Shown: positions 12,101 through 27,100 of the stretch, piece by piece | Layout: every line of letters starts with the position of its first letter | Numbering within the stretch: the stretch's first letter is position 1 | DNA from: Paraphysomonas bandaiensis | Lineage: Eukaryota; Chrysophyceae | Assembly (NCBI GenBank): GCA_965644295.1 | Contig: CBFFRP010000616.1 | Span: forward strand, 124,001-188,000 | Direction: 5' to 3' | Length of the DNA: 64,000 nt | The notes under the pieces: model-generated | Database searches by the model: none | What the model saw: the letters and a program-made list of their open reading frames with translations, nothing else | Told to the model about the DNA's origin: nothing | Program-made: the position numbers and the translations under genes

Positions 12101-15100
12101 AGATGTGTCTGTATCCAGTGGGGTTGGTTCAACTGGTGGTAGTGTGGATATTCGCAGTGCTACTGGTATTGAAGGTCTGGGTGGTAGCATCAGGATCGAA
12201 GCTCAAGCAAGTGAATTACGCGCAGGATCTTTATCTCTTACAGCAGGGCATTCGAGTAATAATGTTGGAGGCGATGTGGATGTCAGCGGGGGTTCAAGTG
12301 CATCAGGAGTAGGGGGCACTGTGGTTATTGCAGGTGGTTTGTCAGAAGATAGTTCTGGCGGTTCGGTGACATTACAGTCCGGTTCTGGATTGCTCGGGAA
12401 TAGCGGTTCAGTACGTCTCCACTCCGTAGAGTCTTCCTCTGGTAGTTCTGGTAGCATTGTTTTATCTACTGGTGATGCCGCGGAAGGAATCTCGGGCGAC
12501 ATATCTTTGTCTGTTGGTGATTCGTTATCCCCAGGTCATGTGGACTTACGAGGTGGCTCCGGTACTTTGTCTGGTGGAGCTGTTGTTATGCACTCTGGCC
12601 AAAGTGTTTCGTCAGACGGGGTTGGTGGCTCTGCTTTAATTGGCTCTGATGTGTCCTCCGGGCGTAGTGGTGCAGTGTTCTTATCAAGTGGTTCTAGCAG
12701 CGCTGATTCGTCTGGGACAATTCGTGTAACGACTGGTGATAGTGCCATGGGCGCAGGTGATGTTTTGGTATCAGCTGGCCGTAGTGTGTCCGATCATGGG
12801 GCGACTGTATCTGTTGTTGGTGGTGACAGCGAGGGTGTTGCTGGTGCAGCCACTGTTGTTGGTGGCTCTGGTGCTACTGGTGGCGCGTTGAATCTTCATG
12901 GCGGCGTTGGAGTTTCAGGTGCTGGTGGATCGGTTGTCGTAGGAGCTGGAGTAGGCGCTGGAAGTGCTGCAGGTGGTTCTGTCTTGATCGAGGCTGGTAG
13001 TTCCACTGGTGAGGGAGATGGTGGTAGCATGTATATGTATGGTGGTGCAGGTTCCGTAGGAAGTGCTAGTGGTGGATCTGTTACAGTCGGTGGAGGTGAA
13101 TCAATTGATGGCCTTGGTGGATCTACCTCAGTGACATCTGGGGCATCAAAGACTGGTTCTTCTGGTTCTTTGTATGTTTCGTCTGCGTCCAGTCCATCAT
13201 CTGGTCACTTATTTTTATCGACTGGCGCTTCTTCTTCTGGAATAAGTGGCGATATTAAAATTGCTGTGGGTGATACCATCTCGGCACATTACTCACCGGG
13301 TAACTTACATGCTATATCTGGAAGTGGGCCCTCGGGAGGGTATGTTGATATTCGTGGTGGTCAGGGAACACTACATGGTGGTGGTGGAGTGCTACTCTCT
13401 TCTGGTTCTACAACCACAGCAGATAGATATAGCGGTGAGGTTTCTGTCCTTTCTAGTGCTTCTAATGCAGGAAGTGGAATGGTGTCAGTTGAAAGCGGAT
13501 CAGGATATAGATCTGGTGCAGTGTTTCTGAAGAGTGGAAATAGTTTAACAGGAACATCTGGTGATGTTTTGGTATCAGCTGGCCGTAGTGTGTCCGATCA
13601 TGGGGCGACTGTATCTGTTGTTGGTGGTGACAGCGAGGGTGTTGCTGGTGCAGCCACTGTTGTTGGTGGCTCTGGTGCTACTGGTGGCGCGTTGAATCTT
13701 CATGGCGGCGTTGGAGTTTCAGGTGCTGGTGGATCGGTTGTCGTAGGAGCTGGAGTAGGCGCTGGAAGTGCTGCAGGTGGTTCTGTCTTGATCGAGGCTG
13801 GTAGTTCCACTGGTGAGGGAGATGGTGGTAGCATGTATATGTATGGTGGTGCAGGTTCCGTAGGAAGTGCTAGTGGTGGATCTGTTACAGTCGGTGGAGG
13901 TGAATCAATTGATGGCCTTGGTGGATCTACCTCAGTGACATCTGGGGCATCAAAGACTGGTTCTTCAGGTGGTATTAGTATTGCTTCCACATCAGGTCAG
14001 GTGGATACGGGAGTCGTTGTTATATCTAGTGGCTCCTCGGGTTCAGGAAATAGTGGCGAGTTGTCATTGCGAACTGGTGAATCTCCAAATGGATTTGCGG
14101 GAAATATTTTGTTGTCAGCAGGGACAAGCTCGTATGCCGCTGATCTTGGAAATGCTGGTGTAACGTTGTCTGCAGGAAGTGGGTTCACTGGTGGTGATGT
14201 GTCGGTTGAAGCTGGTGTAGGATTGGTCGGAACTGGTGGTGACTTATTGGCAACATCAGGGACGGCTGCTTCAGTAACTTCTTCGAGTGGAGCAGTTCAT
14301 ATCCGTTCTTCAACTTCTCCGTTTTCTACAGGCCCCATGATAATCTCTAGTGGGAATGGTGCCTCGACGGGTGCAGTAAATGTGCAGAGCGGAACTTCCT
14401 CAGATGGTTTAGCTGGTGATGTTTTGGTATCAGCTGGCCGTAGTGTGTCCGATCATGGGGCGACTGTATCTGTTGTTGGTGGTGACAGCGAGGGTGTTGC
14501 TGGTGCAGCCACTGTTGTTGGTGGCTCTGGTGCTACTGGTGGCGCGTTGAATCTTCATGGCGGCGTTGGAGTTTCAGGTGCTGGTGGATCGGTTGTCGTA
14601 GGAGCTGGAGTAGGCGCTGGAAGTGCTGCAGGTGGTTCTGTCTTGATCGAGGCTGGTAGTTCCACTGGTGAGGGAGATGGTGGTAGCATGTATATGTATG
14701 GTGGTGCAGGTTCCGTAGGAAGTGCTAGTGGTGGATCTGTTACAGTCGGTGGAGGTGAATCAATTGATGGCCTTGGTGGATCTACCTCAGTGACATCTGG
14801 GGCATCAAAGACTGGTTCTTCAGGTGGTATTAGTATTGCTTCCACATCAGGTCAGGTGGATACGGGAGTCGTTGTTATATCTAGTGGCTCCTCGGGTTCA
14901 GGAAATAGTGGCGAGTTGTCATTGCGAACTGGTGAATCTCCAAATGGATTTGCGGGAAATATTTTGTTGTCAGCAGGGACAAGCTCGTATGCCGCTGATC
15001 TTGGAAATGCTGGTGTAACGTTGTCTGCAGGAAGTGGGTTCACTGGTGGTGATGTGTCGGTTGAAGCTGGTGTAGGATTGGTCGGAACTGGTGGTGACTT

Positions 15101-18100
15101 ATTGGCAACATCAGGGACGGCTGCTTCAGTAACTTCTTCGAGTGGAGCAGTTCATATCCGTTCTTCAACTTCTCCGTTTTCTACAGGCCCCATGATAATC
15201 TCTAGTGGGAATGGTGCCTCGACGGGTGCAGTAAATGTGCAGAGCGGAACTTCCTCAGATGGTTTAGCTGGTGATGTTTTGGTATCAGCTGGCCGTAGTG
15301 TGTCCGATCATGGGGCGACTGTATCTGTTGTTGGTGGTGACAGCGAGGGTGTTGCTGGTGCAGCCACTGTTGTTGGTGGCTCTGGTGCTACTGGTGGCGC
15401 GTTGAATCTTCATGGCGGCGTTGGAGTTTCAGGTGCTGGTGGATCGGTTGTCGTAGGAGCTGGAGTAGGCGCTGGAAGTGCTGCAGGTGGTTCTGTCTTG
15501 ATCGAGGCTGGTAGTTCCACTGGTGAGGGAGATGGTGGTAGCATGTATATGTATGGTGGTGCAGGTTCCGTAGGAAGTGCTAGTGGTGGATCTGTTACAG
15601 TCGGTGGAGGTGAATCAATTGATGGCCTTGGTGGATCTACCTCAGTGACATCTGGGGCATCAAAGACTGGTTCTTCAGGGAATATTCTTGTTTCTTCAGT
15701 CGATGCTATTTCGAGTAGGAGTGGAGAAATCGATATTCGTTCTGGTTCGAGTGAATTATCGACAGCCGGCTCGTTAGTTTTTGGTGTAGGTGTTAGTGGG
15801 TCTGACGGAAATGGTACACCTGGTGGCGATATCAGAATGACAGCTGGCGATGGTTCTGAGGGCGGAGGAGCTGTTTTTGTAGCTGGTGTTGGTGTTTCAG
15901 GGAATGGTGGATCTGTTGTAGTTGATAGTGGAGATACTTTAGTTTCTTCGGCTGTTTCTGGAAGCGCCATTTTTCGAAGCTCGCGATCAATGTCGGCAAC
16001 TGGTAGTGTCACTCTTGAAAGTGGGTCATCGAGCTCAGCTAGTAGCGGCTCTTTGTTTATTCGTAGCGGTCATGGGCAGAGTTCATCGGGTGATATTTTA
16101 TTGTCGTCAGGATCATCTGATAATGCCCCTGGACATGTTATCGTGAGTGGTGGCAACGCTTTCTCTGCTTCTGGATCCGGTGGTTCAATTCAATTGCTGG
16201 GTGGTCATGGGGCAACTGGGGGAAGTATTGATATCAGCAGTGGAACCGGCAGCAGTGGTCGTGGTGGTCAAATTTATATTTCTACTGGCGACAATTCACA
16301 TGTTGATGGAAGTGAAATTTTCATTGGAACTGGAAAATCATTTGCTGGACGAGGTGGTGACATGTCATTGGAATCTGGTGGTGCCATTTCTTTAGAAGCT
16401 GGTCGTATCAATTCTGAACATGGTGGTAGTATAAGTCTCACAACAGGGACAGTTTCGTCTGGCCAGTCCGGACAATTAAATCTAAGAACTTCGTCAGCTT
16501 TGAATTCGGGTGATGTACAAATATCCTCTGGTGAGTCATCAGGCTCAGCGGGTAGTGTTGTGTTTATTGCCGGAAACAGCTTGAATGAAATTGGCGGGCA
16601 TTTTGATGTGCGTGCTGGGAATGGTGAAGTTGGTGGCAAAATTGATCTTGTTGCTGGGTTCGGAAATAGTGTAGGTGGTGAAATTTTTGTTTCCAGCGGA
16701 GTATCTTCAGCAGCCATGAGTGGAGATATCAGTTTAGAATCAGCTGCGTCTTTGTCATCAGGAAGTGTACATATTCGTACTGGAAGTGGAGAGGTTAGTA
16801 CTGGAGGTTTGACCTTTGTATCTGGGCATGCTTTTGACTCTGCTGGTGTGGTGACGATTGGAGCTGGAGAATCAAGTCGGGCTGGAGCTGATGTTTCTGT
16901 GTTAGCAGGCGCTTCTCGCAACGACGTTGGCGGGAAATTATCGATGGCGGGCGGATCTGGAAGTCGTGGTGGTGATATTGTAATGCGTAGTGGTGATGGT
17001 CATTTTGGTCGGAGCGGCGATGCAGTTGTCATGTCTGGCGATGGCGAGAAGACGGGCGGTTCTGTTTCGTTGATGGCTGGCTCTACTCATGGCATAGGGG
17101 AGGGGGGGTCTGTAGTGCTAGCCGCTGGTACTGCTTCCGATGTCGATGGTGGAGTAGTAAGTATAACGGGTGGAATGTCCTCGTCACGTCGTGGTGGTGA
17201 CATTTCTTTATTGAGTGGTGTTGGGGATCAGTCTGGTTCAGTTTCGATTGCAAGCGATAAGTCATATACCACTTCTGGAGATGTCTTGTTCCGAACTGGA
17301 GACTCATCTTCTAAATCTGGTGAGATTAAGATGATAGTCGGGCATGCTAAGGATAGTGGTTCGGTTGGTGGCGACATATCACTCTACGCGGGTACAGGCG
17401 AATCTGCTGGAGAAGTGTCGGTTGCGGCGGGTTCTGGTGTTGTAAGCGGTGGATCTGTGCTATTATACTCAGGATCGTCACCCTATTCATCAGGTTCAGT
17501 TACCCTGTCGTCGGCATCGAGTGAAAAGGGTAACAGTGGTAGTGCTACACTACGTACTGGATCTGCGTCTACAGGTAGTTCTGGTTCGGTGTCGATATCA
17601 ACTGGTGATGTTACTAATGGATCTGTGGGTGTTGTGGGTTTGCATGGTGGTTCGAGCGTATCTCACCTGGGTGGTGACGTGTCCATGCGTGGTGGTGTTT
17701 CGTCTGCTTCCGGTGGTGGGCATGTATCTATCAGTGGTGGTTCGGGTGCTGAAGGTGGTGAGGTTGTCATTTTAAGTGGAGCTGGTTCTGTCGGGAAATC
17801 TGGTGCCATAAATATTGGTGTGAGTGACAGCTCTGGGTCACATGCTGGCGGATCCGTAAATATATTTGGTGGTAAATCTCTTGCGGGAGGTTCTGGTGGG
17901 GATGTTAGAGTGGTTGCTGGAGAAGGTTCCGTATCATCTGCCTCTGGGGGGGTAGCTGAACTCCGAGGTGGCTCATCATCAGTTCATGGTGGATCGGTTG
18001 TAGTACACAGTGGCTCTGGCAGTGATATGTCCAGTGGTAGTGCGTCAGTATCCTCAGCAGCCTCTCACACAAGTGGGGCAGTTGATTTATCCTCAGGACC

Positions 18101-21100
18101 TAGTGTATCTGCGTCTGGAACAGTAACGGTGTCATCGGGAAATTCCATGGGAATGGCCGGTGATATTAGAGTAGCTGGCGGGCAGGGGCTTCGTAGTGGT
18201 AGTAACATTGGTATTAATGCAGGTGATGGGTCTGATGGTGGTGATGTGACTGTTAGTGGTGGGTCGGGAACCGATGGTTCTGGTGGGTCTGCCTTGATTT
18301 CTTCCGGTTTGAGCTCATCACTTTCCGGAACAAGTGGTATATCGACACTAGAAACAGCTGGGGGTGTCAGTGCAAGTGGCAATATCGCGATATCTAGTGG
18401 CTCATCAACACAGTCTTCGTCTGGATCGATATCTATCAATACCGGAGACAGCGTAACTGCAGAAGCGGGAAATATCTTTATTCGTAGCGGATCTGGTGAG
18501 TCAGTGGACGGTGCGGGTGTGATAATTTCTGGCGGAAGTACTTCATCTGCCAGTGGTAAAGGCGGTTCACTAAGTTTATCTGCTGGTTTCGGTGTTCATG
18601 GTGGAGATGTCACTATTGCGAGCGGTGAAGGCATGGAACGGTCGTCAGGGTCGGTTACAATCAAGGCATCGCCAGGTAGTGGAGTGTCGGAAGGTGGATC
18701 TGTTGTTATTGAAGGCGGAAATTCTCGTGATGGAGGCAGTGGTGGTGATGTAGACATCAGTGGTGGCTCGGCACCACTCGGACAATCTGATGGTGGTGCT
18801 CTTAGTATAACTGGAGGACATTCTTACGGAAATGTTGGTGGTGGAACGTTTGTATCCAGTGGTGAAGGCGTCAATGGTCAGAGTGGTGTTTTGTCGTTAA
18901 CTTCGGGTTCAGTTTCACGGCGCACTGGTGATGTTTATGTTTCTTCTGGTGATTCTAGTTTTGAGCAATCTGGTGATGTGGTTTTGACCACTGGTAGTTC
19001 TGACGTTGCAGGTGGTATTAGGTTAGTAGTTGGGGAAAGCAGTGGTTCAGATGCTGCTGGTGGTGATTTGACGATGGCATCTGGTGATGGTAGCACTGGT
19101 GGAGAAATTACTGTATCAGGTGGTGGTGCTCGTGAGGGAGCTGGTGGAATGATTTCCTTAGTTAGTGGTGGGTCGAAGGGAGTATCATCTCCCAGTGGTG
19201 ATGTTGTTGTTGCGTCGTCAGATGATGCGGCGAGATCGGGATCAGTGAGAATTGGAACGGGTAATGTGCCTTCGGCATCTGGAGATATTGCAATTACCAG
19301 TGGAAATAGCTTAAAGGAATCAGCTGGTAAAATTATGCTTGAATCTGGCAGTTCACCAGATATTGGTGGTGACGTTGCGATAGCAGGGGGTCATGCGCAG
19401 GTGGCAGGAATAGGTGGATCGCTGGCTTTATCCAGTGGCTCTGGTGGTGCTGGTGGCAGTCTCGATGTAGTTGGCGGATTGGGGCTGTCTGGTGAAGGTG
19501 GCGCTATTCGCATTCAATCTGGTGAATCCACGAAAGGACCAGGTGGAAATGTAGTAGTAGCAGGCGGAACTTCTACGTCAGGAGATGGTGGAAATACTAA
19601 TGTTTATGCTGGATCTGCCTCCTCAGGTAAAGGTGGTAGTGTACGCATAATGAGTGGTAGGAGTGACACCAAGTCCAGTGGCGTTGTAGAGGTGATGTCA
19701 TCTCCATCTGTAATAGATTCTGGTGATGTAGCGGTTGCAAGCGGAACATCAGTTAGTGGTACGTCTGGGTCAACCTTGATATCGTCTGGTTCGTCACAGT
19801 CTCGTGTGGGTAGTGTTGTCTTGCATGGAGGATCATCGATTGGGAACTTCGCTGGTGGCGATGTGATTACCTTGGCTGGTGATGGTTCTTCTGGTGGCAG
19901 TGTTTCTATATCGGCAGGCGCTGGCAGACAGGACGATGGCGGCTTTGTATCTATGGCTTCAGGGCCCAGTGCTTCTCTTGCTACCTCCAGTGGTGATGTG
20001 AATGTTGCGTCTTCAGCTGGTGCTGGGGAAAGTGGTAATGTGGCAATTAGAACGGGGTCGTCTTCGTCTTCTAGCAGTGGAAGCCTATCCATTAGTAGTG
20101 GTGACAGCGAGTCTTCACTTGCAGGATCTATTTCTGTGATAGCGGGAGAATCAAGTGGCTTAACTGGTGCTGATGTTGTTGTTTCAGCTGGGTCCAGCAC
20201 ATCGATCGACAGCACTGGTGGATCTCTGAAATTACTATCCGGCGAGGGTGCTAATGGCGGTGATATTTCCATACAAAGTGGTGTCGGGGCTTCTGGCCAT
20301 TCAGGATCTGTTAATATTGCCGCCTCAGCGGGTAGTGGTTCAACCAATGGTGGAAACATTAATGTCGGTGCGGGTAATTCTGAGTTTGGCACAAGTGGTA
20401 GATTGCAGTTATCAACTGGCTCATCAAGAGATGGAGAAGTCGGAGAATTCATGGTGAGTGCAGGTACCTCAGCGACGGGCACGGGCGGTAGTGTAAAGAT
20501 TTTTACTGGAGAGAGCGTTGTAACCACAAGCGGTGCACTGGAATTATCGTCGGGTCCTGGATCCGCAGACCAGAATTCTGGTGAAGTGCAGTTGTCCACG
20601 GGCATTACATCTGCTGGACGGAGTGGACCTTTGCTGTTGCGAACTGGTTCATCAAGCACTGGAACCTCTGGCGATGTAATGATTACTGTTGGTGATGGTA
20701 TGGCTAGTGGGGGAGATGTTGCTTTGTCAGCTGGTGGAGGTAACAGTGGTGGCAATGTGTCACTTCGTGGTGGAAGGTCAAATGCTGCAAGCGGTGGTGA
20801 CATGGCACTTTTTAGTGGCGATAGCATTGCTCCTGGCCAAAGTAGTGGTCAGGCTGTGTTTGGTTCTGCATCTTCGCACGTATCTAGTGGTTCGATTGTT
20901 GTCTCCTCTGGTTCATCTAGCTCCGGTTCTAGTGGTTCTGTATTCATTGGTAGTGGTGACAGTGCGGCATCCATGGCTGGTGGCGTTACATTATCTGCGG
21001 GTGCTGGTGTATCCGATATTGGTGCCAGTGTTTCTGTTCATGCTGGTGACTCGATGGCCCAGTCTAGTGTAGGAGGCGAGTTGTCACTATTAAGTGGTTC

Positions 21101-24100
21101 TGGTTCTTCTGGTGGCGATGTGATGATTGAAAGTGGCAAAGGTTCACTATCTAAGGGTGGATCTATTGCTATCAATGCTGGTAAGTCTGACGATGGCACT
21201 GGAGGGTCGATTGAAGTTGGTAGTGGTAGCTCTGATGGTGGCCTCGGTGGTTTGTTGTCGTTAACTGGGGGCGACTCATTTGCATCTATTGGTGGCGATG
21301 TTTTATTATCTTCCGGAGATTCCATGAACGATGTGAGTGGATCGGTTCGTTTAGTAAGTGGCAAATCTTTGAACGGCCTTACAAGTGGTGGTGTCACCCT
21401 CGGAACCAGTGGATCCATAATGGGAGCTACAGGTGACTTGATGCTTTCCACTGGTGGACTTAGCTCCGGAACATCTGGTAGTGTATCTGTAGAGACTGGT
21501 GGCGGTGGTGATGTTGGTGGCGACATATCTATGTCTGCAGGCGATGCCATTGAAGGTGGCAGTGTACAAGTACGTGGTGGCGCTGCATCTACTGGTGAGT
21601 CAGGTATATTGACCCTTGTCAGTGGGGCTTCATCATCAACAGGGGGCGTGAGTGGATCGGTGGATATATCATCTGGATCGAGCAAAGGTTCAAGTGGGTC
21701 AGTGCGTATTCGCAGTGGTGAATCTGAGTTGCACAGTGGCTCTGTTATTTTGGCCACTTCAGATAGCTCTTTGGGTTCGGCTGGATCTATTTCGTTAAAT
21801 ACTGGTGAAAGTTCATCCGTAGTGGGTGCGGGTATATCTGTTCATGCCGGTGGATCATCTCTCGCCGAAGGGGTTGGTGGTGGTGTGTCGCTTCTTGGTG
21901 GTGAAGCTTCCCATGGTGGTGATATTATCCTCCGTTCTGGTGTCGGTGTTATCGGTCGCAGTGGATCCGTGGACATTTCTGTTGGTGAGAGTGCTGGAAT
22001 GTCGGAAAGTGGGGCTGTGTCGATACGAGGTGGTGAATCTATGGGAGGTGGTCTTGGAGGCGAGGTGCTAGTTGAGGCTGGGTCTTCTACGATAGGTTCA
22101 GGCAGTGGTGGGTCGCTGGTACTTCGTGGTGGGGCATCTAGTGATGGTGTGGGTGGTGGCGTTGCGATTTCCAGTGGTACGAGTGCCTCTGGTGCTAGTG
22201 GTTCTGTGACAGTTTCGAGTTCTACAGGGGACGTTTCTAGCGGCTCTGTGTTCGTCAGTAGTGGTGACTCGTTTAAATCTTCAGCTGGTGATATCGTTCT
22301 CTCTGCTGGATCTAGCCATGTAGATAGCAAAGGTGGCGCTATCCGTGTGGAGTCTGGAGCTGGATCTGAAGGTTCTGATGTTTTAATAGCTGCTGGTCTA
22401 GGAACGTCATTGGACGGAGGATCTGTCATTGTTACTAGTGGTGGAAGTAGTTCAAAGAGTGGTGGTGTGGTTCTAACATCACTCGGTGGTAGTGGTGCAA
22501 GTGGTTCGATTGAGATTGGAAGTGGATCCTCTGCTTTAGAATCTGGCACTATTTCTTTATCCAGTGGTTCTAGTGAATCCGGATCTGCGGGTGATATTTC
22601 TTTGGCAGGCGGCTCGGGATATTCAGTCTACGGGTCATCGATTGCTGTCCAAGGCGGAGATAGCTTACATTCCACTGGAACTGGAGGTGTGCTCTCATTG
22701 TCGGCAGGATCTGGCAATATTGGAGGTGATATTAGTGTTAAGGGCGGAAGTGGTTTGACAGACCGTGCCGGCTCTGTTACCATCGCATCTGGTTGGTCAG
22801 CATCCGGGAGTGGCGATGTAGTTATGGAAGGTGGATCCACTGATTTGGGCCGTGGTGGTGACATTGCTATTAAGGCAGGGTCATCCAGCAAGGACAAGGG
22901 TGGTGATCTATCCATTTTGAGCGGTGAGAGCTCGTCTTCATCTAGTGGATCTTTACTTCTGGCTTCGGCATCTACTGCCGCTTCAAGTGGTGACATTTCG
23001 CTGATAACTGGTACATCGAGCGCGGGGTCATCTGGTTCTATCTTTATATCAAGTAGTTCTGGTGTCACAGGCGTTGGCGGTATCACACTGTCAGTGGGTA
23101 CTGCTTCTGATGGTAGCGGTAGTGATATGTTTTCCACGGCAGGTAGTGGTCATATTGTTGGTGGCGACGTCTCGGTGTTAGCTGGGTCTGGGGAGTCTGG
23201 GCGCGGAGGTAGTATCAGCATGACAAGTGGTAGTAGTGCTTCAAGCGAATCTACTGGAGGTTTGGTCAGGGTAGAATCGGCTAGCAGTAGTGGCTATAGT
23301 GGTGATGTCTCGCTCACAAGTGGATCATCTGGTGCATCATCGGGTAAAGTAGTGTTATCCAGTGGAAGCGGTGAAACATCTGGAAGTGTGTCGGTATTAT
23401 CAGGGGTTAGCACATCTGGTCCAGGATCTATGGTGGTTGTTCGAGCTGGGGAGTCTACAGAGAACCGCGGTGGTGACTTGTTGCTTAATAGTGGCGCAGG
23501 TGCTGTGGGGGGATCCATTATTGTCGGTTCAGGATTAAGTAGCAACGGTCCAGGTGGCGATGTATCGATTTCAAGCGGTGATGGCTCTGGTGTTTCTGCA
23601 GGAGGAAATGTACTAATTGAATCTGGCTCCTCTCATAGTGGTGATTTTGGTGGTTCACTAGAGGTAATTGGTGGTTCTGCTCCTGTTGGAGTCGGCGGCT
23701 CTATTTCAGTGTTATCAGGTTCATCTGTAGATGGTGAGAGCGGTTCGGCAATTCTGAGCAGTGGTTCTAGTAGCACAGGGACCAGTGGAAGTGTGAGAGT
23801 ATCGTCGTCAGTTGCAGCTGGCAGTGGTGCTGTCGAGATATCAAGTGGTGAATCATTGCTTGGTAGTGCAGGTGATGTTTTGTTGTCTGTCGGAGTTAGT
23901 ACCAGTGGTGATGGTGGATCGCTTGTTGCCACTGCTGGTTCAGGAGAACGTGGTGGAAGTGCTGTTATTACTGGTGGTGAGGGAGAGTCAATTGGTGGGG
24001 ATACTCACATCACAAGTGGTTTAGGCGTTCTTAGTGGTGGTAGCCTATTTTTTTCGACTTCTGAAGCCAACCTTGGCTCAAGTGGTAGTGCTACACTACG

Positions 24101-27100
24101 TACTGGATCTGCGTCTACAGGTAGTTCTGGTTCGGTGTCGATATCAACTGGTGATGTTACTGATGGATCTGTGGGTGTTGTGGGTTTGCATGGTGGTTCG
24201 AGCGTATCTCACCTGGGTGGTGACGTGTCCATGCGTGGTGGTGTTTCGTCTGCTTCCGGTGGTGGGCATGTATCTATCAGTGGTGGTTCGGGTGCTGAAG
24301 GTGGTGAGGTTGTCATTTTAAGTGGAGCTGGTTCTGTCGGGAAATCTGGTGCCATAAATATTGGTGTGAGTGACAGCTCTGGGTCACATGCTGGCGGATC
24401 CGTAAATATATTTGGTGGTAAATCTCTTGCGGGAGGTTCTGGTGGGGATGTTAGAGTGGTTGCTGGAGAAGGTTCCGTATCATCTGCCTCTGGGGGGGTA
24501 GCTGAACTCCGAGGTGGCTCATCATCAGTTCATGGTGGATCGGTTGTAGTACACAGTGGCTCTGGCAGTGATATGTCCAGTGGTAGTGCGTCAGTATCCT
24601 CAGCAGCCTCTCACACAAGTGGGGCAGTTGATTTATCCTCAGGACCTAGTGTATCTGCGTCTGGAACAGTAACGGTGTCATCGGGAAATTCCATGGGAAT
24701 GGCCGGTGATATTAGAGTAGCTGGCGGGCAGGGGCTTCGTAGTGGTAGTAACATTGGTATTAATGCAGGTGATGGGTCTGATGGTGGTGATGTGACTGTT
24801 AGTGGTGGGTCGGGAACCGATGGTTCTGGTGGGTCTGCCTTGATTTCTTCCGGTTTGAGCTCATCACTTTCCGGAACAAGTGGTATATCGACACTAGAAA
24901 CAGCTGGGGGTGTCAGTGCAAGTGGCAATATCGCGATATCTAGTGGCTCATCAACACAGTCTTCGTCTGGATCGATATCTATCAATACCGGAGACAGCGT
25001 AACTGCAGAAGCGGGAAATATCTTTATTCGTAGCGGATCTGGTGAGTCAGTGGACGGTGCGGGTGTGATAATTTCTGGCGGAAGTACTTCATCTGCCAGT
25101 GGTAAAGGCGGTTCACTAAGTTTATCTGCTGGTTTCGGTGTTCATGGTGGAGATGTCACTATTGCGAGCGGTGAAGGCATGGAACGGTCGTCAGGGTCGG
25201 TTACAATCAAGGCATCGCCAGGTAGTGGAGTGTCGGAAGGTGGATCTGTTGTTATTGAAGGCGGAAATTCTCGTGATGGAGGCAGTGGTGGTGATGTAGA
25301 CATCAGTGGTGGCTCGGCACCACTCGGACAATCTGATGGTGGTGCTCTTAGTATAACTGGAGGACATTCTTACGGAAATGTTGGTGGTGGAACGTTTGTA
25401 TCCAGTGGTGAAGGCGTCAATGGTCAGAGTGGTGTTTTGTCGTTAACTTCGGGTTCAGTTTCACGGCGCACTGGTGATGTTTATGTTTCTTCTGGTGATT
25501 CTAGTTTTGAGCAATCTGGTGATGTGGTTTTGACCACTGGTAGTTCTGACGTTGCAGGTGGTATTAGGTTAGTAGTTGGGGAAAGCAGTGGTTCAGATGC
25601 TGCTGGTGGTGATTTGACGATGGCATCTGGTGATGGTAGCACTGGTGGAGAAATTACTGTATCAGGTGGTGGTGCTCGTGAGGGAGCTGGTGGAATGATT
25701 TCCTTAGTTAGTGGTGGGTCGAAGGGAGTATCATCTCCCAGTGGTGATGTTGTTGTTGCGTCGTCAGATGATGCGGCGAGATCGGGATCAGTGAGAATTG
25801 GAACGGGTAATGTGCCTTCGGCATCTGGAGATATTGCAATTACCAGTGGAAATAGCTTAAAGGAATCAGCTGGTAAAATTATGCTTGAATCTGGCAGTTC
25901 ACCAGATATTGGTGGTGACGTTGCGATAGCAGGGGGTCATGCGCAGGTGGCAGGAATAGGTGGATCGCTGGCTTTATCCAGTGGCTCTGGTGGTGCTGGT
26001 GGCAGTCTCGATGTAGTTGGCGGATTGGGGCTGTCTGGTGAAGGTGGCGCTATTCGCATTCAATCTGGTGAATCCACGAAAGGACCAGGTGGAAATGTAG
26101 TAGTAGCAGGCGGAACTTCTACGTCAGGAGATGGTGGAAATACTAATGTTTATGCTGGATCTGCCTCCTCAGGTAAAGGTGGTAGTGTACGCATAATGAG
26201 TGGTAGGAGTGACACCAAGTCCAGTGGCGTTGTAGAGGTGATGTCATCTCCATCTGTAATAGATTCTGGTGATGTAGCGGTTGCAAGCGGAACATCAGTT
26301 AGTGGTACGTCTGGGTCAACCTTGATATCGTCTGGTTCGTCACAGTCTCGTGTGGGTAGTGTTGTCTTGCATGGAGGATCATCGATTGGGAACTTCGCTG
26401 GTGGCGATGTGATTACCTTGGCTGGTGATGGTTCTTCTGGTGGCAGTGTTTCTATATCGGCAGGCGCTGGCAGACAGGACGATGGCGGCTTTGTATCTAT
26501 GGCTTCAGGGCCCAGTGCTTCTCTTGCTACCTCCAGTGGTGATGTGAATGTTGCGTCTTCAGCTGGTGCTGGGGAAAGTGGTAATGTGGCAATTAGAACG
26601 GGGTCGTCTTCGTCTTCTAGCAGTGGAAGCCTATCCATTAGTAGTGGTGACAGCGAGTCTTCACTTGCAGGATCTATTTCTGTGATAGCGGGAGAATCAA
26701 GTGGCTTAACTGGTGCTGATGTTGTTGTTTCAGCTGGGTCCAGCACATCGATTGACAGCACTGGTGGATCTCTGAAATTACTATCCGGCGAGGGTGCTAA
26801 TGGCGGTGATATTTCCATACAAAGTGGTGTCGGGGCTTCTGGCCATTCAGGATCTGTTAATATTGCCGCCTCAGCGGGTAGTGGTTCAACCAATGGTGGA
26901 AACATTAATGTCGGTGCGGGTAATTCTGAGTTTGGCACAAGTGGTAGATTGCAGTTATCAACTGGCTCATCAAGAGATGGAGAAGTCGGAGAATTCATGG
27001 TGAGTGCAGGTACCTCAGCGACGGGCACGGGCGGTAGTGTAAAGATTTTTACTGGAGAGAGCGTTGTAACCACAAGCGGTGCACTGGAATTATCGTCGGG

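Noticed and set aside
24034-24321. Val/Leu-rich ORFs in the +1 frame that look like membrane proteins
   Set aside because: Frame shadow of GGT/TCT/GTG codons. The true frame is continuous through them and carries the S74 domains.
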